Part shown: one piece after another, positions 7,305-14,676 of the stretch | Position numbering within the stretch: the first letter of the stretch is position 1 | How the letters are laid out: every line of letters begins with the position of its first letter | Assembly (NCBI GenBank): GCA_035295165.1 | Contig: DATGJN010000086.1 | Span: forward strand, 1 to 41,691 | Length of the DNA stretch: 41,691 nucleotides | Source: a bacterium | Lineage (GTDB): Bacteria > Sysuimicrobiota > Sysuimicrobiia > Sysuimicrobiales > Segetimicrobiaceae | Direction of reading: 5' to 3' | The notes under the pieces: generated by a model | The model's database searches: none | The model's input: only the letters and a program-made list of their open reading frames with translations | What the model was told of the DNA's origin: nothing | Program-made: the position numbers and the translations under genes

Positions 7305-8444
7305 GTGCGCATCGACTACACTGAGGACCAGCGGCTCGTCCATCGCACGGTGCGGGAGTTTGCGGTCGCGGAGATTCGCCCGCACGCACGCCGGTGGGAT
7401 GCGGAGGCCACGTTTCCCCAGACGCTGGTGCCGAAGTTAGCCCAGCTGGGCTTGTGGGGGATGACGGTGCCGCCGGAGTACGGCGGGTCCGGCGTGGACA
7501 CGGTCAGCATGGCGCTTGCGATCGAGGCCCTCGCCTGGGGGGATGGCGGTATCGCGCTCAGCGTCGCCGCGCACAACTCGCTGTGCGTCGGGCACATCGT
7601 ACGCGCGGGCAGCGACGCGCAGAAGCGGACGTACCTGCCGCGGCTGGCGTCGGGCGAGGCGCTCGGCGCCTGGTGTTTGACCGAACCGGGGTCCGGCAGC
7701 GACTCGGGCGCGCTCGCGACCCGGGCGGAGCGGCGCGGCGACCGGTGGGTGCTCTCCGGCACGAAGGTGTTCGTCACGCAGGGGAGCATCGCCGGGGTGT
7801 ATGTCGTGCTGGCGCGGACCGACCCCGACGCGGGGCATCGCGGGATCTCGGCGTTCGTCGTCGAGGCCGGGACGCCCGGTCTTCGCGTGGGGAAGCACGA
7901 GGACAAGCTCGGGATGCGATCCAGCGACACGAGCGAGGTGCTGCTGGACCAGTGCGAGGTCCCGGCGTCGCACCTGTTGGGCGCCCCGGGCGCGGGGTTC
8001 CAGGACGCCATGCAGGTCCTCGAGGGAGGTCGCATCGGGATCGGGGCGCTCGCCCTCGGCCTTGGGCGCGCCGCCCTGGACGCATCGGTGGCGTACGCGC
8101 GCGAGCGCCGCGCGTTCGGGCGGCCGATCGGCGAGTTCCAAGCGATCCAGTGGATGCTGGCCGATATGGCCGTCGAGTTGGAGGCGGCCGAACTGCTGGT
8201 GATGCAGGCGGCGAGCGCGGCGTGGCGCGGGCTGCCGTATCGGCGCGAGAGTTCGATGGCCAAGCTGTTCGCGTCCGAGGCGGCGGCGCGGGCGGCCTCC
8301 CGCGCGGTGCAGATTCACGGCGGGTACGGCTTCACGAAGGACTATCCCGTGGAGCGGATCTACCGGGACGTGAAGTTGTGCGAGATCGGCGAGGGGACCT
8401 CAGAGGTCCAGCGCCTGATCATCGCGCGCGAGCTGGTTCGATAA
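7305..8444 (+). CDS. Acyl-CoA dehydrogenase
   Basis: 379-residue FAD-dependent enzyme that introduces a 2,3 double bond into an acyl-CoA and passes electrons to an electron-transfer flavoprotein. GTG 7305 is preferred because GGAGG sits 6 bases upstream and [19 protein letters not shown] is the usual N-terminus; an upstream TTG at 7239 would overlap the terminator. Visible signatures are [15 protein letters not shown] (FAD contact), [34 protein letters not shown], and [20 protein letters not shown], with the putative catalytic Glu in [10 protein letters not shown] near the C-terminus, placed as in short- and medium-chain enzymes. It is followed after 19 bases by two MetE-like genes. No ETF genes are close, so the substrate class (butyryl-, isovaleryl- or other) is not resolved. 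Confidence 0.95.
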   Translation: MRIDYTEDQRLVHRTVREFAVAEIRPHARRWDAEATFPQTLVPKLAQLGLWGMTVPPEYGGSGVDTVSMALAIEALAWGDGGIALSVAAHNSLCVGHIVRAGSDAQKRTYLPRLASGEALGAWCLTEPGSGSDSGALATRAERRGDRWVLSGTKVFVTQGSIAGVYVVLARTDPDAGHRGISAFVVEAGTPGLRVGKHEDKLGMRSSDTSEVLLDQCEVPASHLLGAPGAGFQDAMQVLEGGRIGIGALALGLGRAALDASVAYARERRAFGRPIGEFQAIQWMLADMAVELEAAELLVMQAASAAWRGLPYRRESSMAKLFASEAAARAASRAVQIHGGYGFTKDYPVERIYRDVKLCEIGEGTSEVQRLIIARELVR

Positions 8445-8463
8445 GATCGCGGAGGTGCCGAGC

Positions 8464-9441
8464 GTGCAGACGACGGTCGTTGGGAGTTACCCGAAGATTC
8501 CCGATCCCCCTGCGCCGGGCCGGTGGCGGACCAGCGTCGAGAAGCTCCAGCGTGGGGAGATCTCCGCGGCCGATCTGAAGCGCGTCGAGGACGATGTGAC
8601 GGCGGATGTGTTGCGCGAGCAGGCCGAGGCCGGGATCGACATGCTGACGGACGGACAGATCCGCTGGGAGGACGGGTTCACGTACTTCGCGCGGGGGCTC
8701 ACCGGGTTCACGATCAACGGCCTGCAGCGCTACTTTGATACCAACGTCTACTACCGTCAACCGGTGGCGACCGGCGAGGTGACGTGGCGCGCGCCCATCT
8801 CCGTGGTGGACTACACGTTCGCGGCTTCGAAGAGCGCCCGTCCGGTGAAACCGGTGGTGACCGGCCCGCTCACGCTTGCGGTCATGAGCCGCGACGAGCA
8901 CTACGGCAGTTTGGAGCGGTTCGTCATGGCCCTGGCCACCGCGCTGAACCAGGAAGTGCGGGCGCTCGCGAACGCGGGGGCGCCGCTGATCCAAGTCGAC
9001 GAGCCCGGGTTGCTCGTTCGCCGCGACCAGCTGCCGCTGTTCCGCCGGGCGATGGACGCGTTGTGGGACGGCGTCGGCGCGCGGCGCGCGCTGTACACGT
9101 ACTTCGGCCACGTGGACGGTCTCTACCCGCAAATCCTCGACCTGCCGGTCGACGTGATCGGGCTCGACTTCATCGCCGGCCGCCAGCGAAACTGGGACGT
9201 GCTGCGCCGGGCCACGTTCACCAAGGAGCTGGGGTTGGGCGTGCTCGACGCCCGCAACACGCGGATGGAGACGCCCGAGGAGGTGGCCGCGGCGTGCCGT
9301 CGGGCGGCGGAGTTCGTGTCCCCGGCTGCGCTGCACGTCGGTCCAAGTGCCGGGTTGGAGTTCCTGCCCCGCCGGGTCGCCCGGAAGAAACTCGACGCGC
9401 TCGCCGCCGGCGTGCGGCGCGCCACGGAGGGTGCCGCATGA
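8464..9441 (+). CDS. MetE-family protein lacking the zinc cysteines (first of a tandem pair)
   Basis: 325 residues from GTG 8464, with GGAGG 8 bases upstream. It belongs to the UROD/MetE-like TIM-barrel fold of cobalamin-independent methionine synthases. VVGSYPKIPDPP at the N-terminus, DMLTDGQIRWEDGFTYF, VVTGPLTLAVMSRDEHY, LIQVDEPGLLVRR and LGLGVLDARNTRMETPEEVA match blocks of its downstream neighbour. The zinc ligands are missing: where the neighbour has His-x-Cys (THVC) this protein has YTYFGHVDGLYP, which resembles the N-terminal, non-catalytic half of two-domain MetE, and PSAGLEF replaces the PDCGLK Cys. It may therefore be a separate chain equivalent to the MetE N-terminal half, or a methyl-carrier-binding partner. 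Its stop overlaps the next start by 4 bases (ATGA), so translation is coupled. Confidence 0.85.
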   Translation: MQTTVVGSYPKIPDPPAPGRWRTSVEKLQRGEISAADLKRVEDDVTADVLREQAEAGIDMLTDGQIRWEDGFTYFARGLTGFTINGLQRYFDTNVYYRQPVATGEVTWRAPISVVDYTFAASKSARPVKPVVTGPLTLAVMSRDEHYGSLERFVMALATALNQEVRALANAGAPLIQVDEPGLLVRRDQLPLFRRAMDALWDGVGARRALYTYFGHVDGLYPQILDLPVDVIGLDFIAGRQRNWDVLRRATFTKELGLGVLDARNTRMETPEEVAAACRRAAEFVSPAALHVGPSAGLEFLPRRVARKKLDALAAGVRRATEGAA

Positions 9442-10415
9442 CCGCGGTGATGCTCCCTACGACGACGGTCGGCAGCTTTCCGAAGCCGCCGTATCTTCTG
9501 GAGGCGCGCCGCAAGGTCGCGCGCAAGCAGATGGATCCCGCCGAACTGCGCCGGCTCGAGCGCCAGGCGACCGAGGAATGGGTCCGGCTCCAGGAAGAGA
9601 TCGACCTGGACATCCTGGTCGACGGCGAGATGTACCGCGGCGACATGGTCGCGTTCTTCGCCGACCAGATGGACGGGTTCCAGATCGCCGGCCTGGTGCG
9701 GTCCTACGGGAACCGGTACTATCCCAAGCCCGCGGTCGTGGGGCCGGTGGGGCGGCGTGGCCCGCTGACGGTCGACTGGTTCCGGTTCGCGCAAGGGCTC
9801 ACGAAGCGGCCGGTGAAGGGGATGCTGACGGGCCCCTACACCATCGCCGAGTGGTCGTTCAACGAGTACTACCCCACGCGGCGGGAGCTCGTGCTCGAAC
9901 TCGCGCGGGCGGTCCATGACGAGGCGGTCGACCTCGAGAAAGCCGGCGCGCGGCACATTCAAATCGACGAACCGGCGATCCACACCCGTCCGGACGAGGA
10001 CTTCGATCTGGCCGTGGAGGCGATGGATGTCGTGACCCGCGGCCTCAACGCCTACACGGTCACCCACGTCTGCTACGGCGACGTGCCACGGATCTATCCC
10101 GCGATGCTGCGGCTGGCCGTGAACCAGATCGACCTGGCGCTCAAGAACGACGACTACGTTCTCCTCGACACGTTCCGGTCGCCGCGGTTCACGAAGGACA
10201 TCGGCCTCGGCGTCCTGGACGCGCACAGCCACCGGGCGGAGACGCCCGAGGAGGTCGCCGACGGCATCCGGCGGACGCTCGAGGTGATCCCGCTGGAACA
10301 GATCTACGTCTCGCCCGACTGCGGCCTCAAGACCCGAACGACCGACGAGACCGTGGCGAAGCTGCGGGCAATGGTGGAAGGGACCCGGCAGGTCCGCAAG
10401 GAGCTCGCCTCATAG
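9438..10415 (+). CDS. MetE C-terminal-like methyltransferase (second of a tandem pair)
   Basis: 325-residue cobalamin-independent methionine synthase-type TIM barrel, starting at the ATG that overlaps the upstream stop. Members move a methyl group from a folate or other donor to a zinc-activated thiol such as homocysteine. Two zinc ligands are intact: His210 and Cys212 in VTHVCYGD, and Cys295 in VSPDCGLKTR. The region aligned by eye to the Glu ligand of E. coli MetE reads IDLALKND, with Ala where a Glu is usual, so the metal site may be altered. The N-terminus PTTTVGSFPKPPYLLEARRK and QIDEPAIHTRPDED are typical. It lacks the N-terminal half of full-length MetE, which the upstream gene may provide in trans. 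Methyl donor and acceptor cannot be read from sequence. Confidence 0.87.
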   Translation: MTAVMLPTTTVGSFPKPPYLLEARRKVARKQMDPAELRRLERQATEEWVRLQEEIDLDILVDGEMYRGDMVAFFADQMDGFQIAGLVRSYGNRYYPKPAVVGPVGRRGPLTVDWFRFAQGLTKRPVKGMLTGPYTIAEWSFNEYYPTRRELVLELARAVHDEAVDLEKAGARHIQIDEPAIHTRPDEDFDLAVEAMDVVTRGLNAYTVTHVCYGDVPRIYPAMLRLAVNQIDLALKNDDYVLLDTFRSPRFTKDIGLGVLDAHSHRAETPEEVADGIRRTLEVIPLEQIYVSPDCGLKTRTTDETVAKLRAMVEGTRQVRKELAS

Positions 10416-10456
10416 CCGCGCCCGCGCCGCCTGTTCTCGTCGTCGAAGCGCGCCGG

Positions 10457-11227
10457 GTGGTCCGCGCCTCGACGGAGCACGTCTTCAACCACCTCGTCCC
10501 GCCGGATCAGATGGCCCGGTACGGCGCCCCTCTCTGGATGGTCGCGGACCCGGTGGAGAAGCGGGGGGCGTCCCAGGTCGTCGGGCTGCGCGGCTACTTC
10601 ATCGGCCTCCCGGCCGAGTCCATCCTGCGCGTCGCGCTGCGGCCGCCGTCCTCGCTCGAGTTCACCCAGATCCTCGGCACGCTGCGGGCGTTCTCCGGCC
10701 GCTGCACCTTGCGCGCCGTCGAGGACGGGACCGAGGTGCTGTACCGCCTCGAAGTCGATCCCGGAATCCCCATGGTCAGCGAGGACGCCGCCCGGCAGTT
10801 TCTGGTGCAGTTCATCGAGCGTATGTTGGACCGTGTGAAGCTCGCTTCGGAACGCAAGTCGCCCAACCGACGTGCGCTTCGAGGGACCGCCACCTCTACG
10901 ACGCTACCGGGTCAGGTCGGGCCCGAGGATGAAGAACCCGCGGCTGGCGAGTCGGGCGGAACGATCCAGGAGGCCGTACCGCCCCGCGAGGAAGCGCGGG
11001 CGGCCGTGCGTCCCTCCCGCCCACGGCCCGCCGCGCGCCCCCCGCGCGCCCGCGCGGACCGGGCGACGGGCGGCAAAGACCAGCCCGAGCAAGCGCCGGA
11101 CCGGGCGACCCCGGCGGCAGACGCGCCCGCAGGCGGCCCGCAGCCCGGCCGGAAACGCCGCAGGCGTCGCCGCCGCAGGCGACCCGATGGGGGCGGCGCC
11201 GCACCGACGACCCCGTCGAACGGATAG
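10457..11227 (+). CDS. SRPBCC (START/polyketide-cyclase-like) protein with a poly-arginine tail
   Basis: 256 residues from GTG 10457. Residues about 1-135 look like a SRPBCC hydrophobic-pocket domain: a first helix ASTEHVFNHLVPPDQMARYG, beta strands RVALRPPSSLEF and CTLRAVEDGTEVLYRLEVD, and a long terminal helix ending FIERMLDRVKLASE. The rest (about 140-256) is a disordered Pro/Ala/Glu/Arg-rich tail with an Arg-Lys-Arg block of nine consecutive arginines near the end. The tail DNA there is a 15-base duplicated unit (CGCCGCAGGCG at 11156-11166 and 11171-11181). The domain's first strand appears to begin upstream of GTG 10457. In the same frame AAGGAG (10398-10403) sits 8 bases before an ATA at 10412 that overlaps the previous stop, so initiation there is possible. 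The ligand is unknown. The tail suggests nucleic-acid or acidic-surface binding. Confidence 0.75.
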   Translation: MVRASTEHVFNHLVPPDQMARYGAPLWMVADPVEKRGASQVVGLRGYFIGLPAESILRVALRPPSSLEFTQILGTLRAFSGRCTLRAVEDGTEVLYRLEVDPGIPMVSEDAARQFLVQFIERMLDRVKLASERKSPNRRALRGTATSTTLPGQVGPEDEEPAAGESGGTIQEAVPPREEARAAVRPSRPRPAARPPRARADRATGGKDQPEQAPDRATPAADAPAGGPQPGRKRRRRRRRRRPDGGGAAPTTPSNG

Positions 11228-11285
11228 GCCTCCGCCGTTGGGGACGATTCGCGCCGCAGGGCTGGGCGCCCTGGTGTTGCGGTTC

Positions 11286-11311
11286 CGGCCGGTCGCTTAG
11301 GTCACCGGCCG
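11286..11311. terminator. Inverted repeat between convergent genes
   Basis: CGGCCGGT (11286-11293) and ACCGGCCG (11304-11311) form a perfect 8-base stem with a 10-base loop. It spans the stop of the minus-strand NIPSNAP-like gene, 60 bases past the plus-strand SRPBCC stop. There is no T-run. It may serve as a bidirectional terminator. Confidence 0.35.
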
Positions 11312-11602
11312 CAAGAACGCCCGCTCCTCAGCAAGGATCAGGCGCTGTTCTTCCGCGAAGCGGAAGTTCGCGGTGCCCGCGGCGTCTGCTCGAAGACGCG
11401 CCCGGTACGCTTCGTAGGCCGCCAGACTCTCGAACGAGATCAACCCGTACGCGATGTTGTTGGTGCCTTCGTGCGGCATCCAATACCCGATCAGATCGCC
11501 GCCGCACTTCGGGATGATCGTGAGCCAGCGTCGCGCGTACTCCTCGAACGCGCTCTTCTGGAACGGGTCGAGCTGGTACCGGATGAACACGGTGATCGCC
11601 AT
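11297..11602 (-). CDS. NIPSNAP-like dimeric alpha-beta barrel protein
   Basis: 101 residues from ATG 11602, with GAGGAGG about 4 bases upstream. [20 protein letters not shown], then [20 protein letters not shown] and a short [19 protein letters not shown], followed by a C-terminal [12 protein letters not shown], match the NIPSNAP branch of dimeric alpha-beta barrel (ferredoxin-like) proteins. These are small cytoplasmic proteins with no agreed catalytic role; some relatives are monooxygenases. It lies 160 bases downstream of an ArsR-type regulator gene on the same strand. Regulator and NIPSNAP or monooxygenase pairs are common, so it is probably under that regulator's control. That link is inference. 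Confidence 0.85.
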   Translation of the reverse strand: MAITVFIRYQLDPFQKSAFEEYARRWLTIIPKCGGDLIGYWMPHEGTNNIAYGLISFESLAAYEAYRARLRADAAGTANFRFAEEQRLILAEERAFLRPVT

Positions 11603-11762
11603 GACGCCCTCCTCGTGATCGGCATACCCTGTCGCGGGATGCCCGTAAGGTGCCTCGCGCGACGGCCCCGCAGCCCGCTCGCGCGGATCGCGCCCGCGGA
11701 TGCGCCGCATCGACAGCCCCTCGCCGCGCGTTCGCTCGGTGACATCATAGGGCCAGAATCGT

Positions 11763-12497
11763 TCACGCGGGAGTTGACTGTGTCGGCACCGCGCCCAGGC
11801 CGAACAGCCGCGCCACCGCGCGCCGTCCCCGCTCGGTGAGGGTGAGCGAGCGGTCGCGCGCATGCCGGGTGACCCAGTCGTTCGCGACAAAGCAGTCGCG
11901 CAGTTGCATGCCGAGGCTGCCGGCCAGGTGGGCCCGACGCTCCGTCCAGTCCATGCATGGCCGCGCGAGCGGGCGGCGCCGCCCGCGCAAGGCGGGCACG
12001 TCGATCCCGAGCCCCTCGAAGAACCGTTCGCCCCGGCGCGTCACGGAAAACTCTGCGCCGCCCGCGCGGAGCAGCCTGCGCGCCAGCAGCGCGTCGGTGA
12101 TGGCGACGCCGAGCCGACCGGCGAGATGGTCGTAGCACACGCGGGCCGCCCGCAGCCGCTGCGTCGCGCTGTGCTGCGTCAGCGCGACGATGCGGGGCGG
12201 CGGGGCGATCAGCAGCAGGGCCTCGATCGCCCGCGCCACGTCGCGCGAGGTGAGGCGGTACAATCGTTGGCGGCCCACCGGGGCGACGGCAAGAAGCCTC
12301 CCGTCCACGAGTTTTCGCAGATGCGCGCTCGCAGCCTGGGGAGACGCCGCGCCGCGGTAGGCGAGCTCCGAGGCCGGCAGCGCGCCCCCGTCGAGAAGCG
12401 CGAACAGCATCGCCGCGCGGGTGCGATCGCCGATCAGGGCCGCGACGTTGGCCACGTTGGGATCGGGGGAATGGCGGGCACGCACGCGAACCGTCAT
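11763..12497 (-). CDS. ArsR-family winged-helix transcriptional regulator with C-terminal extension
   Basis: 244 residues. The N-terminal 90 residues are an ArsR-type winged helix: [30 protein letters not shown], then the recognition helix region [20 protein letters not shown] and the wing [13 protein letters not shown] (given here in pieces). No CxC metal motif is seen in the DNA-binding helix, so it is probably not a metal sensor of the classical type. Residues about 115-235 form a second region with [16 protein letters not shown] and [19 protein letters not shown], typical of the longer ArsR regulators that sit next to monooxygenase or NIPSNAP genes. A -10-like TAGAAT lies only 6 bases before the start ATG, so the transcript may be leaderless, and a CTATTC direct repeat (12502-12507 and 12519-12524) straddles it and could be an operator. 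Confidence 0.88.
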   Translation of the reverse strand: MTVRVRARHSPDPNVANVAALIGDRTRAAMLFALLDGGALPASELAYRGAASPQAASAHLRKLVDGRLLAVAPVGRQRLYRLTSRDVARAIEALLLIAPPPRIVALTQHSATQRLRAARVCYDHLAGRLGVAITDALLARRLLRAGGAEFSVTRRGERFFEGLGIDVPALRGRRRPLARPCMDWTERRAHLAGSLGMQLRDCFVANDWVTRHARDRSLTLTERGRRAVARLFGLGAVPTQSTPA

Positions 12498-12501
12498 GCG
12501 C

Positions 12502-12524
12502 CTATTCTACACCGGAGACTATTC
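12502..12524 (-). promoter_or_regulatory. Putative -10 and direct-repeat operator of the ArsR-type gene
   Basis: On the minus strand TAGAAT (12509-12504) ends 6 bases before the ATG at 12497, which would place the transcript start at or next to the start codon. Two CTATTC copies on the plus strand are 17 bases apart (11-base spacer), so they lie on nearly the same helical side only approximately. No good -35 is visible. Support is moderate for the -10 and weak for the operator. Confidence 0.4.
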
Positions 12525-12637
12525 ATGCTGGCGTGAACTGTGCCGGACGGAGCCGTGTCCGCTGGCTCGCACGTGCCAGGGGCCAACCATGCCAGTGTCG
12601 CGCCCACCACAGCGCGCCAAGCGGTGCGCTCCGGGAA

Positions 12638-13084
12638 CTATCCTACGGTGTCGTCGTGGCAGATCAGCTCGAGCCGATTTCCTTCCGGGTCGTTGAAGAA
12701 CAGCGCTCGCGCGTGCAACCAGCCAAATGTTTCGATGTCGATGTCGAGTCCCAGCCGCGTGAGCCGCTCCTGTTCCCGCTCGAAATTCGCGCGGTTAATC
12801 TCGAAGGCCAGGTGATCAAACGTGGAGCGCATCGCGTCCAGCGGCCTGTGCCGGTCCACCAGCCCAAGCAGTTGCGGGTGTCCACCGCGCCCGAGCGGCG
12901 TGTCCAAGTCCGCGATCTTCAAGAAGACGATGTGGGCGGCCCTGTGAACCACCTCAAGGCCGACGACGTCGCGGTAGAACGCGACCATGGTCTCGAGGTC
13001 GTTGACGCGAAGGACAACCTCCGCGATGCGGCCCGTCGGGGTCGCCGTGCGGTCAGGTGCCCGGTGTTGTTGCCCATCTGCCAC
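12638..13084 (-). CDS. VOC (glyoxalase/dioxygenase fold) family protein
   Basis: 148 residues from GTG 13084. It has the paired beta-alpha-beta-beta-beta modules of the vicinal oxygen chelate superfamily: RIAEVVLRVNDLETMVAFYR with VVGLEVV, then FDHLAFEINRANFEREQERL and the closing FFNDPEGNRLELICHDD, whose Glu is the usual last metal ligand. His in FDHLAF is a second probable ligand. The first-module ligand, usually His or Gln before the VVLRV strand, appears as Ala-Glu here, so the metal site may be incomplete. Members include glyoxalase I, extradiol dioxygenases and resistance proteins, and nothing in the context narrows this down. The first 17 or so residues are polar and the true start may be slightly later. 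Confidence 0.88.
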   Translation of the reverse strand: MADGQQHRAPDRTATPTGRIAEVVLRVNDLETMVAFYRDVVGLEVVHRAAHIVFLKIADLDTPLGRGGHPQLLGLVDRHRPLDAMRSTFDHLAFEINRANFEREQERLTRLGLDIDIETFGWLHARALFFNDPEGNRLELICHDDTVG

Positions 13085-13427
13085 GCGGTTTCACCGTCCT
13101 TCGCGCGAGCCGGTGCGCTCCGTGCGCCTGTTCATCGTCGTGGCGTTCTTGGCCCCCGGTTCCTTCGTACCGATCGTCTTGTGGGGACGATGCCGTGGCT
13201 CGCTTGAGTCCCTTCCCCCTCGTTCGTGGCCATCGCCACGTGTGCCGAGTGCGGGCCAGATTTCGCTGCCCCTCGTCGAGCTCGTGGGAGGACGATCTTC
13301 TCGCGCATGGACCAGGCAAGGGCCGGTGCTCGACGGCGCGGACGAGGCTGTCGTGGGCTGCCTCGCGCTCAAGATCACGCCGGTGCAGCGTGTTCATCTC
13401 GACAAGTATGGCTGCATCCGCGATCAT
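13053..13427 (-). CDS. Possible small protein (uncertain, perhaps frameshifted)
   Basis: The frame from ATG 13427 reads IADAAILVEMNTLHRRDLER then EAAHDSLVRAVEH, an amphipathic charged helix typical of very small uncharacterised proteins in GC-rich phyla. A GGAG lies about 7 bases before the ATG, and a -10-like TACACT (13461-13456) about 29 bases before it. After about 35 residues the composition changes to Arg/Thr/Gly-rich sequence without a family pattern, and the frame runs on to overlap the VOC start by 32 bases. I suspect a short real protein whose end was altered by a frameshift, or a chance frame. Confidence 0.35.
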   Translation of the reverse strand: MIADAAILVEMNTLHRRDLEREAAHDSLVRAVEHRPLPGPCARRSSSHELDEGQRNLARTRHTWRWPRTRGKGLKRATASSPQDDRYEGTGGQERHDDEQAHGAHRLARRTVKPRGRWATTPGT

Positions 13428-13461
13428 CAGCGCTCCGCCGGTGCCGTTTGCCCGTAGTGTA

Positions 13462-13733
13462 GCGCTTCCGCCGCGCGGCGGCACCGGCGCAACAGGCAGG
13501 GCAGACCCTGTCAAAGGGGACAGGATCCGGCCCTCAGCAACCCGCGAGCGACTGGGTAGCGCCCGCGTACGCCTTCCACCCGCATACCTCTTCCCCATCG
13601 ATCCCAGGCGACGTCGGTGCCCACGCGTCTCGTCCAGGCCCGGAACACGTTCCGCGCCTCGAGCGTCCACAGGAGAGCGGCCGGCAATTGCCGAGGGTGT
13701 CGGTGGCGAGGGTCGACGTACCTCAGTCGAACG
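13462..13733. other. Non-coding stretch with a small inverted repeat
   Basis: With 13085-13427 only doubtfully coding, about 650 bases between the VOC and amidohydrolase genes have no secure gene. The only structure I can point to is a 6-base inverted repeat, CCTGTC (13507-13512) and GACAGG (13519-13524), around AAAGGG. Codon-like bias is lost in all frames, which suggests decayed sequence. I see no transposase remnant. Confidence 0.5.
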
Positions 13734-14621
13734 CTACGCCGCCCAGCCGAGGCGGGCGAGAATCGCGCGCCCCATGATCCAGTCCTTGTCTTGCTCGGAC
13801 AGAAACTCCAGCGCTTCCGTAAAGTACCGGACGTGGTCACGGTACGATATGGTGCCGACCGCTTTGGTCAGATCGGTTCCCCAGTAACAGCGCCTCGGAC
13901 CGTACGCGTCGACCACGCGGCGTATGTGGGACGCCATGTCGCGAAAGGGATATGCCTCGAACGAGTACGCTGGCGCCGACGAGAGTTTGACCGATACGTT
14001 CGGGTACCGCGAGAGCGAGACCGTCTGGGCGATCGCGCCGGCGCGCAGGCGGGCCCTGGACGCCTCGTCCGACACTCCTAGGTGCATTTCGCCCGCAAGC
14101 CCCATGTGATCGAGAATGAGCGTGAGCTGAGGGTGCTGCTCGGCGATGCGCGCCAGGTCCGCCGGCCCGTGACGGATGAGACACATGACCGGAATCCGGG
14201 CCTTCTCGGCGGCTGGCCAGAACCACTCGGCGGTTCCATCATTGACCCAGGAGGCCTGGGAGCCGAGGAACGTCAGGCGAATTCCAAGCATCCCCGGCCG
14301 GTCTCTCCATTTCGACAGCAGAGCGGCCGATGCGGGATCGTCCACGCGAATCCGGCCCATCACGGCAAACCGATCGGGAAATGTCGCGGCGGCCTCGAGC
14401 GCATAATCGTTCCGATCGCCTTCCCACGAAGGAGGCACAAGGATGGTGCGGTCGACGCCGGCTTCGTTCATCAGCGACACCAGCGGATCGTAGCCGAACG
14501 GTTCGGGGAGGTGAGCGCGCGCCGCCCCGCCGGCGGGCCACGGCCGGTCGGGTGTCTCGGCCTTCCAGATGTGGACCTGCGAATCGATGATCAACCGGCG
14601 CGGGCCGGACGACGCAGCCAT
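13734..14621 (-). CDS. Amidohydrolase family 2 TIM-barrel hydrolase
   Basis: 295 residues, ATG 14621. It is a metal-dependent hydrolase or decarboxylase of the ACMSD/amidohydrolase-2 class. RRLIIDSQVHIWKAETPDRP holds the first strand; the usual HxH is here SQVHIW, with only one His, as in many lactonase-like members. MGRIRVDDPA, LGIRLTFLGSQASWV, LIRHGPADLARIAEQHPQL, LILDHMGLAG (second metal-site His) and YWGTDLTKAVG (catalytic Asp region) follow in the expected order. Members open lactones such as 2-pyrone-4,6-dicarboxylate or L-fucono-lactone, or decarboxylate aromatic acids. The substrate is not defined by the neighbours: a glycosyltransferase lies upstream on the same strand and a VOC protein downstream. 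No convincing ribosome-binding site. Confidence 0.85.
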   Translation of the reverse strand: MAASSGPRRLIIDSQVHIWKAETPDRPWPAGGAARAHLPEPFGYDPLVSLMNEAGVDRTILVPPSWEGDRNDYALEAAATFPDRFAVMGRIRVDDPASAALLSKWRDRPGMLGIRLTFLGSQASWVNDGTAEWFWPAAEKARIPVMCLIRHGPADLARIAEQHPQLTLILDHMGLAGEMHLGVSDEASRARLRAGAIAQTVSLSRYPNVSVKLSSAPAYSFEAYPFRDMASHIRRVVDAYGPRRCYWGTDLTKAVGTISYRDHVRYFTEALEFLSEQDKDWIMGRAILARLGWAA

Positions 14622-14676
14622 GCGAGGTGCTTTCTCGACGAGCCCCGCGTTGCCTGCTCGGCGCGACCGCGTCAGC

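Noticed and set aside
13507-13524. CCTGTC/GACAGG inverted repeat as a mobile-element end
   Set aside because: Only 6 bases, no matching copy that I found nearby, and no transposase reading frame.
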